From Massilia sp. W12 (GTDB lineage: Bacteria > Pseudomonadota > Gammaproteobacteria > Burkholderiales > Burkholderiaceae_D): DNA of 64,000 bases. Under the pieces are notes generated by a model that was given only the letters and a program-made list of their open reading frames with translations, searched no databases and was not told the origin of the DNA. Position numbers and translations under genes: made by a program. Positions 1 to 8,711 of this stretch are shown here, piece by piece. Numbering within the stretch: position 1 is the stretch's first letter; each line of letters begins with the position of its first letter. The stretch is taken from assembly GCF_037300705.1 (NCBI RefSeq), contig NZ_CP147776.1, positions 1,364,001-1,428,000 on the forward strand, read 5' to 3'.

Positions 1-2788
1 GCGCCGCTTCGCTCTTGCCTTCAGCATGCAGGGCGCGCGCTTCGTCGTTATAAAAAGTTGCATGTTTTGAGCCGGCATTGATTTGCTGCCTGCGCAACTG
101 CCGTGCTTGTTCCGCTTGCCCGGTAGCGCTCAGGCAATCGGCTTTCACCGCTAGCACATGTTGATCTATCCCCTGCGGATATTCCCGCTCCAGCTTTTCT
201 ATCTCATCCAAAAATGCCTGCGCCCCCGCCGCCCCCTGCGCCAGCAGGGCGCGGCCCAGATTAGTCCAAAGAGGCGGAAAATCTTTTTGAATCTCACAGG
301 CTTTTTTGAAGCAGTGCAATGCATCTGCACTGTCCCAGCCATCGTTTTTCACGTGGCATTCGCCCAAAAAGCGCCAGGCGCGTGCTTCATCGGGGTCCAG
401 ATGCAGCCAATATTCCAGCACCCGCATTTGTTCTTTGCGCGGCGCGCGGGATTGATATAAATGCGTGTATAAATTTCTAATTTTCCGCAAAGCCCAATCC
501 AGCTTGCCGCTTAATAATTCCACGGCAATGCCATGAATGCGCTCACTATCATTGGCTGCCACCAGGTGGTAAAACGCCTCCAGCGCACGCGCAATGTTTA
601 ATTGGGTGCGCCGTTTGCCGCCGCCCAATTGCTTCAACCAGCATTCGGCCACCGCCAGATGGCGCTCGCGCAACATTGCTTGTTTTTCCAGCGCCAAGCC
701 ATGCGCCAATACCCCTGCGCCCGCTTCGCCGCCGGCAGCATAGCCTTGCAAGGTGCGCAGCCACTCGGCAATAAAACCGTGCAAATAAAACGCATGTCCG
801 TCCGGGCTGCTGCTGAGCAGCATGCGCTGGTGCAAGCCATCCCAGCCGCCGCTTAAGTCCAGGCGTGCTTCCAGCCAGTCTGCATGGTCATGCGGAATTT
901 CGCTGCGGTAGAGCGCCAGGGTTTGAATCAAAATCTGCTCGTTATTACTTAACACATTGTGAAACAAATCGTTGAGCAATTTGCCTTCCAGCGCCTCTTG
1001 CAAATCACTGCTGTGCGTATCCAGCACCTGTTCAGGGCTTTTGCCGCTGCCGCGCGCCACTTGCACCAGCAGGCTCAAGGTTAAGGGGTGTGCGGTTTTA
1101 CCATTGCCCGCGCCAATCCAGCCATAGATGCGCCTGAGCTTATCGCCCTTGTATTCCCATTGTGCGCCGGGCGGCGCGAGTGCGGCCAGCATGGCCCCGG
1201 TGGCTTCGCGGTCCAAACCCGGCACTTCGATGGCGTAGGCGGCGCTGCCCAGCAAGCCGGCGTCAGGCCGCTCGCGCAATTCCAGCACCAGCGGCAGCCG
1301 TGCGCCATAGGCTTGCTGCAAACCGGATAAAAAATGACGCATAGACAGGTCTTTAAACGCGGCGCCATTGGCTTGCAAGAGCAAATGCGCACGATCTAAG
1401 TGCAGCCAGAACGGGGTGGGATTCGGGTATTTCTTTTGCAGCTCGGCGCTAATCTGCCGGGCGTCGCCAGTGGGCGCTTGCGGATGTTCGCTTTGCTCGC
1501 CCAAAGACCAGGCAATCGCGCGGAATATATCGTTCGGGCTGGAATCGGCATGCAGCATCAATCGTAAGCCTGGCTTGCCGGCTAAAGGCGCTTGCTGGGC
1601 CAAGGCATCCAGCAAGGCGCTTTTGCCATTGCCGCGCATGCCGTACAGCAGCAAGACCGGGCGCTCTTTGAGTTTGGCGGCGCATTCGCGCAACAGTTTT
1701 TCGCGCCCAAACAGGGGGCCGGTCGCCGGGGGCGGCGTAGTCCTATTTTCTGTCCCTTGTTCTGGCTTGGGGGCGTTTGTTTGTACGGATGTGAACCAGT
1801 CAAGCTCGCGCATACGCAACGGCACATCAAACCCCCACACCCCATCTTCCGCATGCTGCGCCACCGGGTGTGTGAGCCAGCCTTGGCGGAATTGGAATAA
1901 ATGCGCCGAGCCTTGTTGCGCGCCGTTCTGGAGTTGCACAAAGTTGATCCCAAATTCATCTTCCGTCCCCGCGCCTAAAGCCCCGGCGCCGATGCGCACA
2001 TGATTCGTCTGCGCTTCCACCCAGGTATTGTGCATATGGCCAAACAGCCAGAAATCAAAATCGCTGGCAATCCTTACTTTGGCTTCTTCTCGCTCGGCTT
2101 CGCACAGCCAGTCCAGCGGGTGGTGGATTAAGCCGATGCGCATATCCACATCTTGCAAAGCCGTCTGTGCGCGGTTGAATTGCCATTGGGCGCCGAGCCA
2201 GAGGTGGCGGTCATCTTCATCGCCGGCGCAAGACCAGGCGGAATTAAAGCCGGCCACGCCGATTTTCAAACCGTCAATCTCCAGTTTGCTCTGGTAAATG
2301 CAGCGTCCCTCTTTATCGTGCTGGTGCGGTAAAAAATCGGCGATGAAGTCGGCATACGCTTGCAGCCGCTTCATGGCGTTGAGAAAGGGATTCGGTTTTT
2401 GCTCCAGGCGTTGATTGATGCGGCCAACATTATTGCGCGAATCCTGCGCCATGGCATGCAGCGCGCTTTGCGCATCTTCATCGAGCTGGCTGCGGTCAAT
2501 ATCATGATTGCCCGGCACCAGAAACAGCCGGCTTTTATCCAGCTTGCACAAGCTCAGCAATTCAGTAAAAAACTCCCTGGCTTGCGCATATTGTTCAGCT
2601 AAAGGGTGTTCTTTCGTGGCGCCGAAGGCGATATCGCCGGTGCAGAAAATCAGATCCGGGCGCGGCAACTTCTTCGCCTCAAAACGCTTTTGCAAAAAAC
2701 TCAGCAACTCGCGGCGGGGGCGCGCATCGCGCCATGCGTCTTTTGCATGAAAATGAATGTCTGACAAATGCAACCAGTGAAGCGCCAT
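1..2788 (-). CDS. Metallophosphoesterase-STAND NTPase-TPR protein (3' end cut by window edge)
   Basis: The frame is open from the ATG at 2788 to the window edge, giving 929 residues with no stop. Residues 1-323 form a calcineurin-like phosphoesterase with the metal motifs DIHFH (10-14), GDI (51-53), GNHD (93-96), HHPLDW (222-227) and GHMH (250-253). A linker leads to a P-loop NTPase with Walker A GMRGNGKS at about 383, then FWLHLDRAH (Walker B-like) and LVLELRERPD (sensor-like), which fits the STAND/NACHT class. The rest is alpha-helical and TPR-like. The start is supported by an AAGGTGGTG stretch just upstream. The phosphoesterase domain matches the one at 24215-25183 without gaps. STAND NTPases fused to effector domains are common anti-phage sensors, so a defence role is likely but inferred. 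Which end senses and which end acts is not visible, and the C-terminus lies outside the window. Confidence 0.8.
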   Translation of the reverse strand, partial: MALHWLHLSDIHFHAKDAWRDARPRRELLSFLQKRFEAKKLPRPDLIFCTGDIAFGATKEHPLAEQYAQAREFFTELLSLCKLDKSRLFLVPGNHDIDRSQLDEDAQSALHAMAQDSRNNVGRINQRLEQKPNPFLNAMKRLQAYADFIADFLPHQHDKEGRCIYQSKLEIDGLKIGVAGFNSAWSCAGDEDDRHLWLGAQWQFNRAQTALQDVDMRIGLIHHPLDWLCEAEREEAKVRIASDFDFWLFGHMHNTWVEAQTNHVRIGAGALGAGTEDEFGINFVQLQNGAQQGSAHLFQFRQGWLTHPVAQHAEDGVWGFDVPLRMRELDWFTSVQTNAPKPEQGTENRTTPPPATGPLFGREKLLRECAAKLKERPVLLLYGMRGNGKSALLDALAQQAPLAGKPGLRLMLHADSSPNDIFRAIAWSLGEQSEHPQAPTGDARQISAELQKKYPNPTPFWLHLDRAHLLLQANGAAFKDLSMRHFLSGLQQAYGARLPLVLELRERPDAGLLGSAAYAIEVPGLDREATGAMLAALAPPGAQWEYKGDKLRRIYGWIGAGNGKTAHPLTLSLLVQVARGSGKSPEQVLDTHSSDLQEALEGKLLNDLFHNVLSNNEQILIQTLALYRSEIPHDHADWLEARLDLSGGWDGLHQRMLLSSSPDGHAFYLHGFIAEWLRTLQGYAAGGEAGAGVLAHGLALEKQAMLRERHLAVAECWLKQLGGGKRRTQLNIARALEAFYHLVAANDSERIHGIAVELLSGKLDWALRKIRNLYTHLYQSRAPRKEQMRVLEYWLHLDPDEARAWRFLGECHVKNDGWDSADALHCFKKACEIQKDFPPLWTNLGRALLAQGAAGAQAFLDEIEKLEREYPQGIDQHVLAVKADCLSATGQAEQARQLRRQQINAGSKHATFYNDEARALHAEGKSEAA
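1820..2788 (-). repeat. Paralogous phosphoesterase-coding segment, copy 1
   Basis: This segment encodes the first 323 residues of the gene here. It aligns codon for codon, without gaps, with 24215-25183 in the same orientation; by eye about 85% of residues match in the first 96. Similarity ends where the two NTPase regions begin (VWGFDVP here, VWQFDLP in the other copy). Confidence 0.8.
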
Positions 2789-3102
2789 ATCACACCACCT
2801 TGAATGCTTGCTCGGGAACAGGCATTTTATCACCGCGTTTCGGGCTGTCCTGTTTTGCGCATTCTGGTTTGATGCGACAGATTGGCTGCCTGGGGCGCCG
2901 ATGATTGATGACTGTTCCACCAGATGGCGCTCAAACCACTTGATCACCTCAGCCCCTCAGCAGCATGCCGGCGCTAATCAGGGGGAAGAATTTTTTCATC
3001 ATTGGCGCAAGAATCCCGCTTGCAAACCTCAATCCTGCAGACCGGGCAGGCGCAGCCAAGCTCTGCTGCCGCCTGCGCGCCCCCGGTCCGATGTGGCTTG
3101 GC
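2789..3102. other. Intergenic region upstream of the phosphoesterase-NTPase gene
   Basis: This 314-base gap lies between the 5' end of the phosphoesterase-NTPase gene and the 3' end of the GH18 gene, both on the minus strand. It should hold the promoter of the former, but I see no convincing -35/-10 pair, terminator or RNA gene. The short frames crossing it resemble no known protein. Confidence 0.5.
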
Positions 3103-4437
3103 TTATTTCAAACAGTTCGGCGCCACTTTCACGCCCGGCCAGATCGACTGCAAATAGCTGGCCGAATTTTTATTCAAATTGAAGATCATGAAGCCGCCAT
3201 TGAATTGATTCGCGCTCAGGCAGGCATTCAGATTTTTTGCGCTGGCGCCGGAAGTCAGCACGGTCGAGGCGCCCACGCCCAGCTTGGCCTTGGGCACGCC
3301 TTTGCCGACATAAGAATTGAGCCGGTTTTGACAATTGCCGCTGGAGTAGCTCATTTCCTGGCCATAGGTCAGCAAATCGCCCAGGCGTTTGTTGTTATAT
3401 ACCGGATCAAAATTGCTCAAGTCGGCAAACAGTGCTTTGGAGATGATTTTATCGCCCAGCTCCTGGCGCAAGGCGTAGCTGACTTTGACCAGCGAATCAT
3501 TGTAGTGCGCCTGGCAGGCGTCGTATTCATCGTCGATGTCAATGCCGTCGAGTTGATAGCGCGCCACCGCCGCCGCCACTTCTTTGGCGAAGGCGCTGGC
3601 GCTGGTGGCGTCGGCAAAGCAAGACCAGCCAGCGTTTTGATGGTTGTTCAAAATGCTTAACACTACCTTGATGCCGCGTTTTTGCAAATTGCGCACGATG
3701 CCGATATTGTTTTCCAGCAGATCTGTGGTTTGCGGGTTGGTGGTGAGGGCCGCCTTGCCGTTCACAAAGCCGATATTCGCCGCGAAAATGGTGGCGATTT
3801 GAAACAGCGGGTCGCCATTCGGTTTATTGAAGCAGCCGGCATTGCCCAGATTGTGATCATTGACTTCAACATAGGCGGTGTTTTCGGCGCGTTTGCACAA
3901 GGCGCTGTTGAGTTCGCGCGCATCGTTTTGCTGCAGCGTGCAATTGCCGCCGCTGCCGCTCAAGGATGCCTGTTGCGACAGCCGCGCCACGTCTTGCGCG
4001 CCCAGCATGGCGCAATAGCGCTTTTTGTCCGCCGCCACATCGGCGTAGCTGAGACCGACATAGTTGCCGGGACAGGTTTTGGCTTTCACATATTGCACTT
4101 GTGGCGGCGGCGTCGGGGTTTGCGTGTCGGCGCATAAAATCGAACCAAGATTGCGGCTGTCGCTGGCTTTGATGCCGCAGCCGTAGCCGCTGCCATCCAT
4201 CGAGCCGCCATTGGCGATGCGCACAATGCTCCACTTGCCCAAGACTTTGCAATATTCGGTTTTATTTTGTTGCGCTTGCGCATAGCTGACCACGCTTGAG
4301 CCAGCCGGGCAGCTCTGGCCATTGACTTCGCTGACGCCGGCTTGCGCCGGACTCGCCGCGAGCGCCAGGGCGCAAGCAGTCCAGATGCCGATGGCGCCGT
4401 TCAGGGACAGGGGCTTATGGTAAACATGCGATTTCAT
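3103..4437 (-). CDS. Secreted GH18 endo-beta-N-acetylglucosaminidase-like / chitinase-like enzyme
   Basis: The protein has 444 residues. The GH18 signature DGIDIDDE lies in the middle of the catalytic domain; its last Glu is the proton donor and the preceding Asp residues assist catalysis. The domain is short, with VVLSILNN and FNGGFMIFNL strands like endo-beta-N-acetylglucosaminidase H-type GH18 enzymes, which cut N-glycan chitobiose cores; a chitinase is the alternative. A signal peptide (hydrophobic core ending at SPAQA) implies export. Before the catalytic domain are two tandem Cys-rich modules of about 65 residues, each with four cysteines and separated by a TPTPPP linker. The ATG at 4437 is preferred over one 15 codons upstream because AAAGGAAA precedes it. 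It is transcribed alone, and no LacI palindrome is visible upstream. Targets are probably fungal or other glycoproteins (inference). Confidence 0.82.
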   Translation of the reverse strand: MKSHVYHKPLSLNGAIGIWTACALALAASPAQAGVSEVNGQSCPAGSSVVSYAQAQQNKTEYCKVLGKWSIVRIANGGSMDGSGYGCGIKASDSRNLGSILCADTQTPTPPPQVQYVKAKTCPGNYVGLSYADVAADKKRYCAMLGAQDVARLSQQASLSGSGGNCTLQQNDARELNSALCKRAENTAYVEVNDHNLGNAGCFNKPNGDPLFQIATIFAANIGFVNGKAALTTNPQTTDLLENNIGIVRNLQKRGIKVVLSILNNHQNAGWSCFADATSASAFAKEVAAAVARYQLDGIDIDDEYDACQAHYNDSLVKVSYALRQELGDKIISKALFADLSNFDPVYNNKRLGDLLTYGQEMSYSSGNCQNRLNSYVGKGVPKAKLGVGASTVLTSGASAKNLNACLSANQFNGGFMIFNLNKNSASYLQSIWPGVKVAPNCLK

Positions 4438-4766
4438 GGGTTTCCTTTGTATGCTGAATAAAGTGAAAAGATGCAATGGCAAAGCGGCGGCGCAATCTCA
4501 GACGCCGCAAGCGGGCGTGATCTGGCTGGGAAGGTGAGACGGGCGGGCGGCTTTTGGCTGGTTGCAGGATTCAGCCGGCGCCGGGATGCAGCGATGCAGG
4601 CGCGTTTGCGGCAGAACGGGCCAGACTATACGGCGCCAAGCCGGGGCGGCATGCTGAAAAACCGTGAAGTGCGCTGATATTTACCGATTTTGTCTTATTT
4701 TTGCATCAGGGCGGACGCTTGATTGCGCTGAGCGCTGCAATCAACCGTCCCTGTGACAGACTGCCC
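4438..4766. other. Intergenic region, GH18 promoter side
   Basis: This 329-base gap lies between the start of the GH18 gene and the stop of the small Cys-His protein gene. It contains the GH18 ribosome-binding site next to 4437. I found no operator palindrome, terminator or credible small gene. Confidence 0.5.
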
Positions 4767-5351
4767 TTAACCGACCAGCGCCGCCAGATTGGTGAAATGC
4801 TGGCGCAAATAATGCGGGGTATTGTTGATGGTCACCACGCTCTTGCGGCCATCGAACAAATTATCTTTTGTGGCCTTGGGATTATCCGCAGTTTCTTCGC
4901 GCACAGTTTTGGAAGTCCGTTTGTAATCCACCGAGGGCTGGGCGCCATCGCCGCTATGTTCAAACGTAATCATGATGTCCTCGCGGTAATTGCTCACCAG
5001 ATTGGAGATATCGAAAGCCTCCAGGCTGGCGCGCGCATAATCGCCTTTGCTGCCAAAACCCAGCGCCTGCGCCAGCAGGGCGGGATTGTGGTTGACATTA
5101 AAGCCGACTATCAGAAGCCGATCCGGGATGCGGGCGCCCAGTTTGTCTTTCAGGCGCTGCACCAGTTTTTTAGTGTGCGGCTTGAGCGAATCCACATCTT
5201 TGGCGCGGTCGGCGGTAAAGTGGGCGCCAAGCAGGGTGGCGCCGGCCACCATCACCACGGCGGTACAGGTTGACATGCCGGGAAAACACAAATTTTTATC
5301 TTCCCCGACTCCTTCTTCTTTAATGACGGTCGCATTTCTGACTACGGGCAT
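4767..5351 (-). CDS. Uncharacterised 194-residue protein, possible CheD/CNF-type deamidase fold
   Basis: I do not recognise the family with confidence. The start at 5351 is chosen over an ATG 19 codons upstream because AAAGGAG lies just before it. There is no signal peptide. Near the N-terminus is GMSTCTAVVM followed about 12 residues later by GAHFT. This spacing of Thr-x-Cys then His at the end of beta strands recalls the catalytic Cys-His pair of CheD, CNF1 and BLF1-type glutamine deamidases. The segment RLLIVGFNVNHN then fits a beta-alpha-beta core. This assignment is a motif-level guess; the protein could be unrelated. It stands alone, about 115 bp downstream of the GH81 stop codon, on the same strand. 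A secreted toxin or a glutamine-modifying enzyme are possible roles. Confidence 0.55.
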   Translation of the reverse strand: MPVVRNATVIKEEGVGEDKNLCFPGMSTCTAVVMVAGATLLGAHFTADRAKDVDSLKPHTKKLVQRLKDKLGARIPDRLLIVGFNVNHNPALLAQALGFGSKGDYARASLEAFDISNLVSNYREDIMITFEHSGDGAQPSVDYKRTSKTVREETADNPKATKDNLFDGRKSVVTINNTPHYLRQHFTNLAALVG

Positions 5352-5468
5352 GGCGCTCTCCTTTGAAGGTGGGTAAGGCTGCGGCAAACGTTCAGTATAT
5401 ACCCGCAAAATGGCGGCGCCACTGAATGAAATTGCATGCTGACCCCGCTTGCCAAGCCCGTCCCCAAC

Positions 5469-7733
5469 TTATTGACTTGCCAGCGCCAAGGCGCCCGGCT
5501 TGAGCGTCAAACTTTGCCCATCGCTAAAGCGCACCGTTTTTTGCTGCGCCTGCGGATTCCAGGCAAGATATGTGCGCTTGCCGTCGGCGCGTTTGAGCAC
5601 CGCAGCCCACAGGCTGTCGGCCTGTACGCTGAAATCCGGCGTGCCCCACTGCTTGAAACACTGAATCCAGTGGTATGTGTGGCTTACCGTCTCGCCCAGT
5701 TCGACCATGCCTTGCGCATCCCAGGCCCGCTCTGCCGCCTGCGGATCGGCCAGCGCCAGATAGCCTTCCAGAATGTCTTGCCAGATTTGCGCCGGCGCAT
5801 ATTCAGCACGCTCGATTTGCCGGTATTTGGCGTATTCGGCGTCGATGATGTTGCGGTGCCGTTTCACGTAATCAGCATGCTTGCCCAGATACAGCGAGGC
5901 GGCTGTCAGGGGCAGGAAATTGATGCCGGCGATTTCGCGCGGGTCTTCGGTAAACCAGGTGGTGTGCGCCAGTTTGCCGCCCCACACAATGCCGGCATTC
6001 ATGTTTTGATATGCTGGCGGGAAACTCAGTTTGTGCAGGTCAAACCAATAATATTCCGCCGCCGCGATTTCACTGGCGTACAGAAACAGGCCGGCCTCGC
6101 GCACCGCTTTGTCGCCGCGCACCTGTCCCCACAAGGTGACCCCGGCCCAGGCGTGAATCGCCTCCGAGCTGGATTCCTGATTATTGCCCTCGAAAAAGGG
6201 CGCGCTGCCGCTGGCCCAGGAATGGCCTTCCCAGGCGTCGAAATGACGCAGGAAGGGGAATTGCGCGTCGCCGCGCTGCGGATTGGCGATATCGCGCACC
6301 AGCAAATCCACCATGCCGCCCCAGGTTTTGGCCCAGGCCGGATCGCGCAGGCCGACTTGCGCCGCCGCGTAAATCCAATACCCGTAATGAAAATGATGGT
6401 CGTTTAATTCCAGCGCGCTGCCATATTCATCCGGGTAGCCGATCAGCGTGCCGAGTTTGGCGTGGTAATAGAAATAACCAGGCCCATCGCCGCGAAACCA
6501 GCTTTCCATGCGCCGCTTGAGCGTCGCTAACAGGGCGTCGCGCGTGGCCTTGTCGCCGGCTTGCTCTGCCACCGCCATCAGCTGCGCGGCGCGGCCTAAG
6601 CCCTTGCCCTGCCAGTATGTGCCGGCGCCGGGTGCGGCCAGCAGGGCATCGGCCCCGCCGGCCATGTCTTTGGCGATCAGCTGGCGCAATTGCTGCTGCG
6701 CAGGGCCATCTGGCAGGGCCGGCAAAAACGGCAGCAGGCCGGGCAGGGCGCGTTTCACGCTGAAGCTGTGCGCGGCAATCAAGCGCAGCGGCCCGCGCAC
6801 GCTGGCGTACTGTCCCGGCAACAGGTCCAGCGCCGGATTTTGGTGGTAATGATGCGGATACAGCGCCAGCAGGGGACGTAACTCGGTTCCGGCCAGGGCT
6901 TCGGTTTGCAGCGCATATCCGGTCAGCACACTGGCCTGGGCTTGATCCACTTGCCAACTGATGCGGCTGTCGCGGATGCGCACAAAAGCATGTTTGGTAA
7001 ACAGCGCCAGCGTCGCCGCATCCTGCTGCGGCAGCACGGCCAGCGAGATGAAGCGGCGCGCAGCGGGCAGGCTGATTTCAATCTGCCGGCTGACGGGGTT
7101 TTCCTGCCAGCTGGCGCCATCCGGCAGATTCAGCAACCAGGGCGCGCCCTGCAGGGTCAGACCAAGGCGCTGCGGCTCGCGCAAAAATATCTCAGCCTTG
7201 CCCTGCATGTGCAAATCCAGGCGCGTGTGCCGGCTTTGCACCAGCAACACCGGGTTGCCGTGCGCCAAACTGACTTGCAGCATGTCTGGCCCGTTTTGCG
7301 CTGACAGCTCCAGCTCCAGCGCCCAATCGCTGCTGTGCGTCACCACAGCGCGCCGCCAGGCGCTGCCCGGGGTGCTGATGCGCCATGCGGCTTCATGCAA
7401 AAAGTTGACATCGATTTCGCCCCGGCTGGGAATGCTTTGCTTTTGCAGTTGCGGCATGCCGACTTCCAAGCCTTCATCATCGGCATGCACTGTCAGAGGC
7501 AGCGCATACAAGGGCTGGCTGCGCGCGCCAAACAGGCTGCCGGCGTACCAACTGTTGGAGGGGACGGGGCCGTGGCCGCGCCAGCCGGGGGCCGGCGGCG
7601 CTTCGCGTTCGCCACCGGGGCGCAGAGTGTGCGCCGCGCGCCACGGCGGAGTATCGGCGGGCGCTGCGGCATGGGCGGGCAGGTTCATTATCGTCATCCA
7701 GGTCGCCAAAAATAAAATCCATCGCCAAGCCAT
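5469..7733 (-). CDS. Secreted GH81 endo-beta-1,3-glucanase
   Basis: At 754 residues it has the usual GH81 size. The N-terminal signal peptide (hydrophobic run, AHA cleavage site) implies secretion. The family marks are NSWYAGSLFG near residue 60, ELNDHHFHYGYW with the proposed acid Asp, and a downstream acidic segment FEGNNQESSSEA carrying the candidate general-base Glu residues; HSWASGSAPF lies between them. GH81 enzymes cut internal beta-1,3-glucan bonds by inversion, acting on laminarin, curdlan and fungal walls. The gene starts 2 bp after the stop of the ExoP-C-like gene, so the two form an operon. That operon is preceded by a LacI-type palindrome at 8564-8577, which suggests induction by glucan breakdown products. 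Confidence 0.93.
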   Translation of the reverse strand: MAWRWILFLATWMTIMNLPAHAAAPADTPPWRAAHTLRPGGEREAPPAPGWRGHGPVPSNSWYAGSLFGARSQPLYALPLTVHADDEGLEVGMPQLQKQSIPSRGEIDVNFLHEAAWRISTPGSAWRRAVVTHSSDWALELELSAQNGPDMLQVSLAHGNPVLLVQSRHTRLDLHMQGKAEIFLREPQRLGLTLQGAPWLLNLPDGASWQENPVSRQIEISLPAARRFISLAVLPQQDAATLALFTKHAFVRIRDSRISWQVDQAQASVLTGYALQTEALAGTELRPLLALYPHHYHQNPALDLLPGQYASVRGPLRLIAAHSFSVKRALPGLLPFLPALPDGPAQQQLRQLIAKDMAGGADALLAAPGAGTYWQGKGLGRAAQLMAVAEQAGDKATRDALLATLKRRMESWFRGDGPGYFYYHAKLGTLIGYPDEYGSALELNDHHFHYGYWIYAAAQVGLRDPAWAKTWGGMVDLLVRDIANPQRGDAQFPFLRHFDAWEGHSWASGSAPFFEGNNQESSSEAIHAWAGVTLWGQVRGDKAVREAGLFLYASEIAAAEYYWFDLHKLSFPPAYQNMNAGIVWGGKLAHTTWFTEDPREIAGINFLPLTAASLYLGKHADYVKRHRNIIDAEYAKYRQIERAEYAPAQIWQDILEGYLALADPQAAERAWDAQGMVELGETVSHTYHWIQCFKQWGTPDFSVQADSLWAAVLKRADGKRTYLAWNPQAQQKTVRFSDGQSLTLKPGALALASQ

Positions 7734-7735
7734 GA

Positions 7736-8398
7736 TCAGGCGCAGGCTTTGCGCGCGTCCGCATCCTTGGCCGCCCCGCGCACATAGCGCACATTGGCAA
7801 AGCTCATGGAAAACTTGGCGGTGGTGTAAAACAGGAATGGCGTATTCACTGAGGTGAATTTGGCCCCGCTTTTGGCAAAGCAGGAGAGCGGGATTTTAAC
7901 CGTGGCTTTTTGATTCAAGGGCAGCGCTTTGAAAATTTCCTGCGCCTCGATCACGCCCAGGCAAGGGTAGCGGCAATCCACGCGGATGGTGACAGAGTCC
8001 TGCGGTGCGCTGTGCACCACCGTGTCAAACACCAGGGCGCTGTCTTCATCCAGCCAATCGGCCAGATCCTGGGTCGATTTGGCTTGCACATACAGCTGGC
8101 CGATACCGCCATTCCAGCTGACTTTGCGGCCATCGCCCGGCGCATTGATTTGCGTGCTCTCGGCCTTGATCGAACCGATATTCAAACTTTCGCCATCCGG
8201 CAGCGGATAAGCCCAATTCGTCGGCGAGCCTAAAAACATGGTGTAGGGGCTGGCGGTTTTGCCATTAAACACCACCCATTCCTGGGTTTGGGCCGGATTC
8301 GGCGCGGCGTCTGCCGCCAGTGCGGCCACAGGCGTGGCCAGCAGCATGCTGCTGCACAAGAGTTGCAAAAAAAGCGGGCGATAAGTGGAAATATGCAT
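7736..8398 (-). CDS. Secreted ExoP C-terminal-like (galactose-binding fold) protein
   Basis: The protein has 220 residues. The signal peptide ends near ALAADA. The mature part looks like the C-terminal galactose-binding-like domain of ExoP-type GH3 exo-glucosidases: WNGGIGQLYVQ, LADWLDEDSALVFDTVVH, VTIRVDCRYPC, LSCFAKSGAKF and FLFYTTAKFSMSFANVRY are typical of that jelly-roll module. Here the module stands alone without a GH3 catalytic part. Four cysteines sit in the C-terminal half and may form disulphides in the periplasm or outside the cell. It is the first gene of the operon with GH81 (2 bp gap), so it may bind beta-glucan or assist the glucanase. That role is inferred from context. Confidence 0.7.
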   Translation of the reverse strand: MHISTYRPLFLQLLCSSMLLATPVAALAADAAPNPAQTQEWVVFNGKTASPYTMFLGSPTNWAYPLPDGESLNIGSIKAESTQINAPGDGRKVSWNGGIGQLYVQAKSTQDLADWLDEDSALVFDTVVHSAPQDSVTIRVDCRYPCLGVIEAQEIFKALPLNQKATVKIPLSCFAKSGAKFTSVNTPFLFYTTAKFSMSFANVRYVRGAAKDADARKACA

Positions 8399-8563
8399 GG
8401 TGTTCTCCTTGGTCCTGGAATGAATTGCGCTGTACCTGGCCTGGCGCGGTTTATCAATCTGTCGCGGCGACGGGCGATAAACCGCCTGGCCGGCACGCCG
8501 CAGCGTGTTGGCAGAGCTTTGTTACAGATTGAATTGCGCCAGTCTGCGTTTGCAATGGATTTT

Positions 8564-8577
8564 TGAAAGCGCTTTCA
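8564..8577. promoter_or_regulatory. LacI-family operator upstream of the GH81 operon
   Basis: The site is a perfect 14-bp palindrome, TGAAAGCGCTTTCA, the kind bound by LacI/GalR regulators. It is identical to the palindrome at 9945-9958 and to the first of the pair at 15879. It lies between the divergent ExoP-C-like gene and the LacI-family gene, so it could also autoregulate the latter. Confidence 0.85.
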
Positions 8578-8607
8578 GTAGTATATGCACTAATTCCTGC
8601 CGCCGCA
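8578..8607 (-). promoter_or_regulatory. Probable promoter of the ExoP-C-like/GH81 operon
   Basis: On the minus strand, TTGCGG (8607-8602) and TATACT (8583-8578) are 18 bp apart and directly abut the LacI-type palindrome. Repressor bound there would block initiation. Confidence 0.5.
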
Positions 8608-8711
8608 AGCGTTCCACTCCGTCAATTTCATGCAGCCAGTCTGCAGGGCGCCGGCAGGGCAAGGCGAAACAAGGTAAAGTATGACGGCGCTTTCACTTAA
8701 CAGGATAAGCA

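Noticed and set aside
2965-3660. Long plus-strand frame opposite the GH18 gene
   Set aside because: It is a GC-rich shadow of the GH18 coding sequence; the GH18 frame carries the family motifs.
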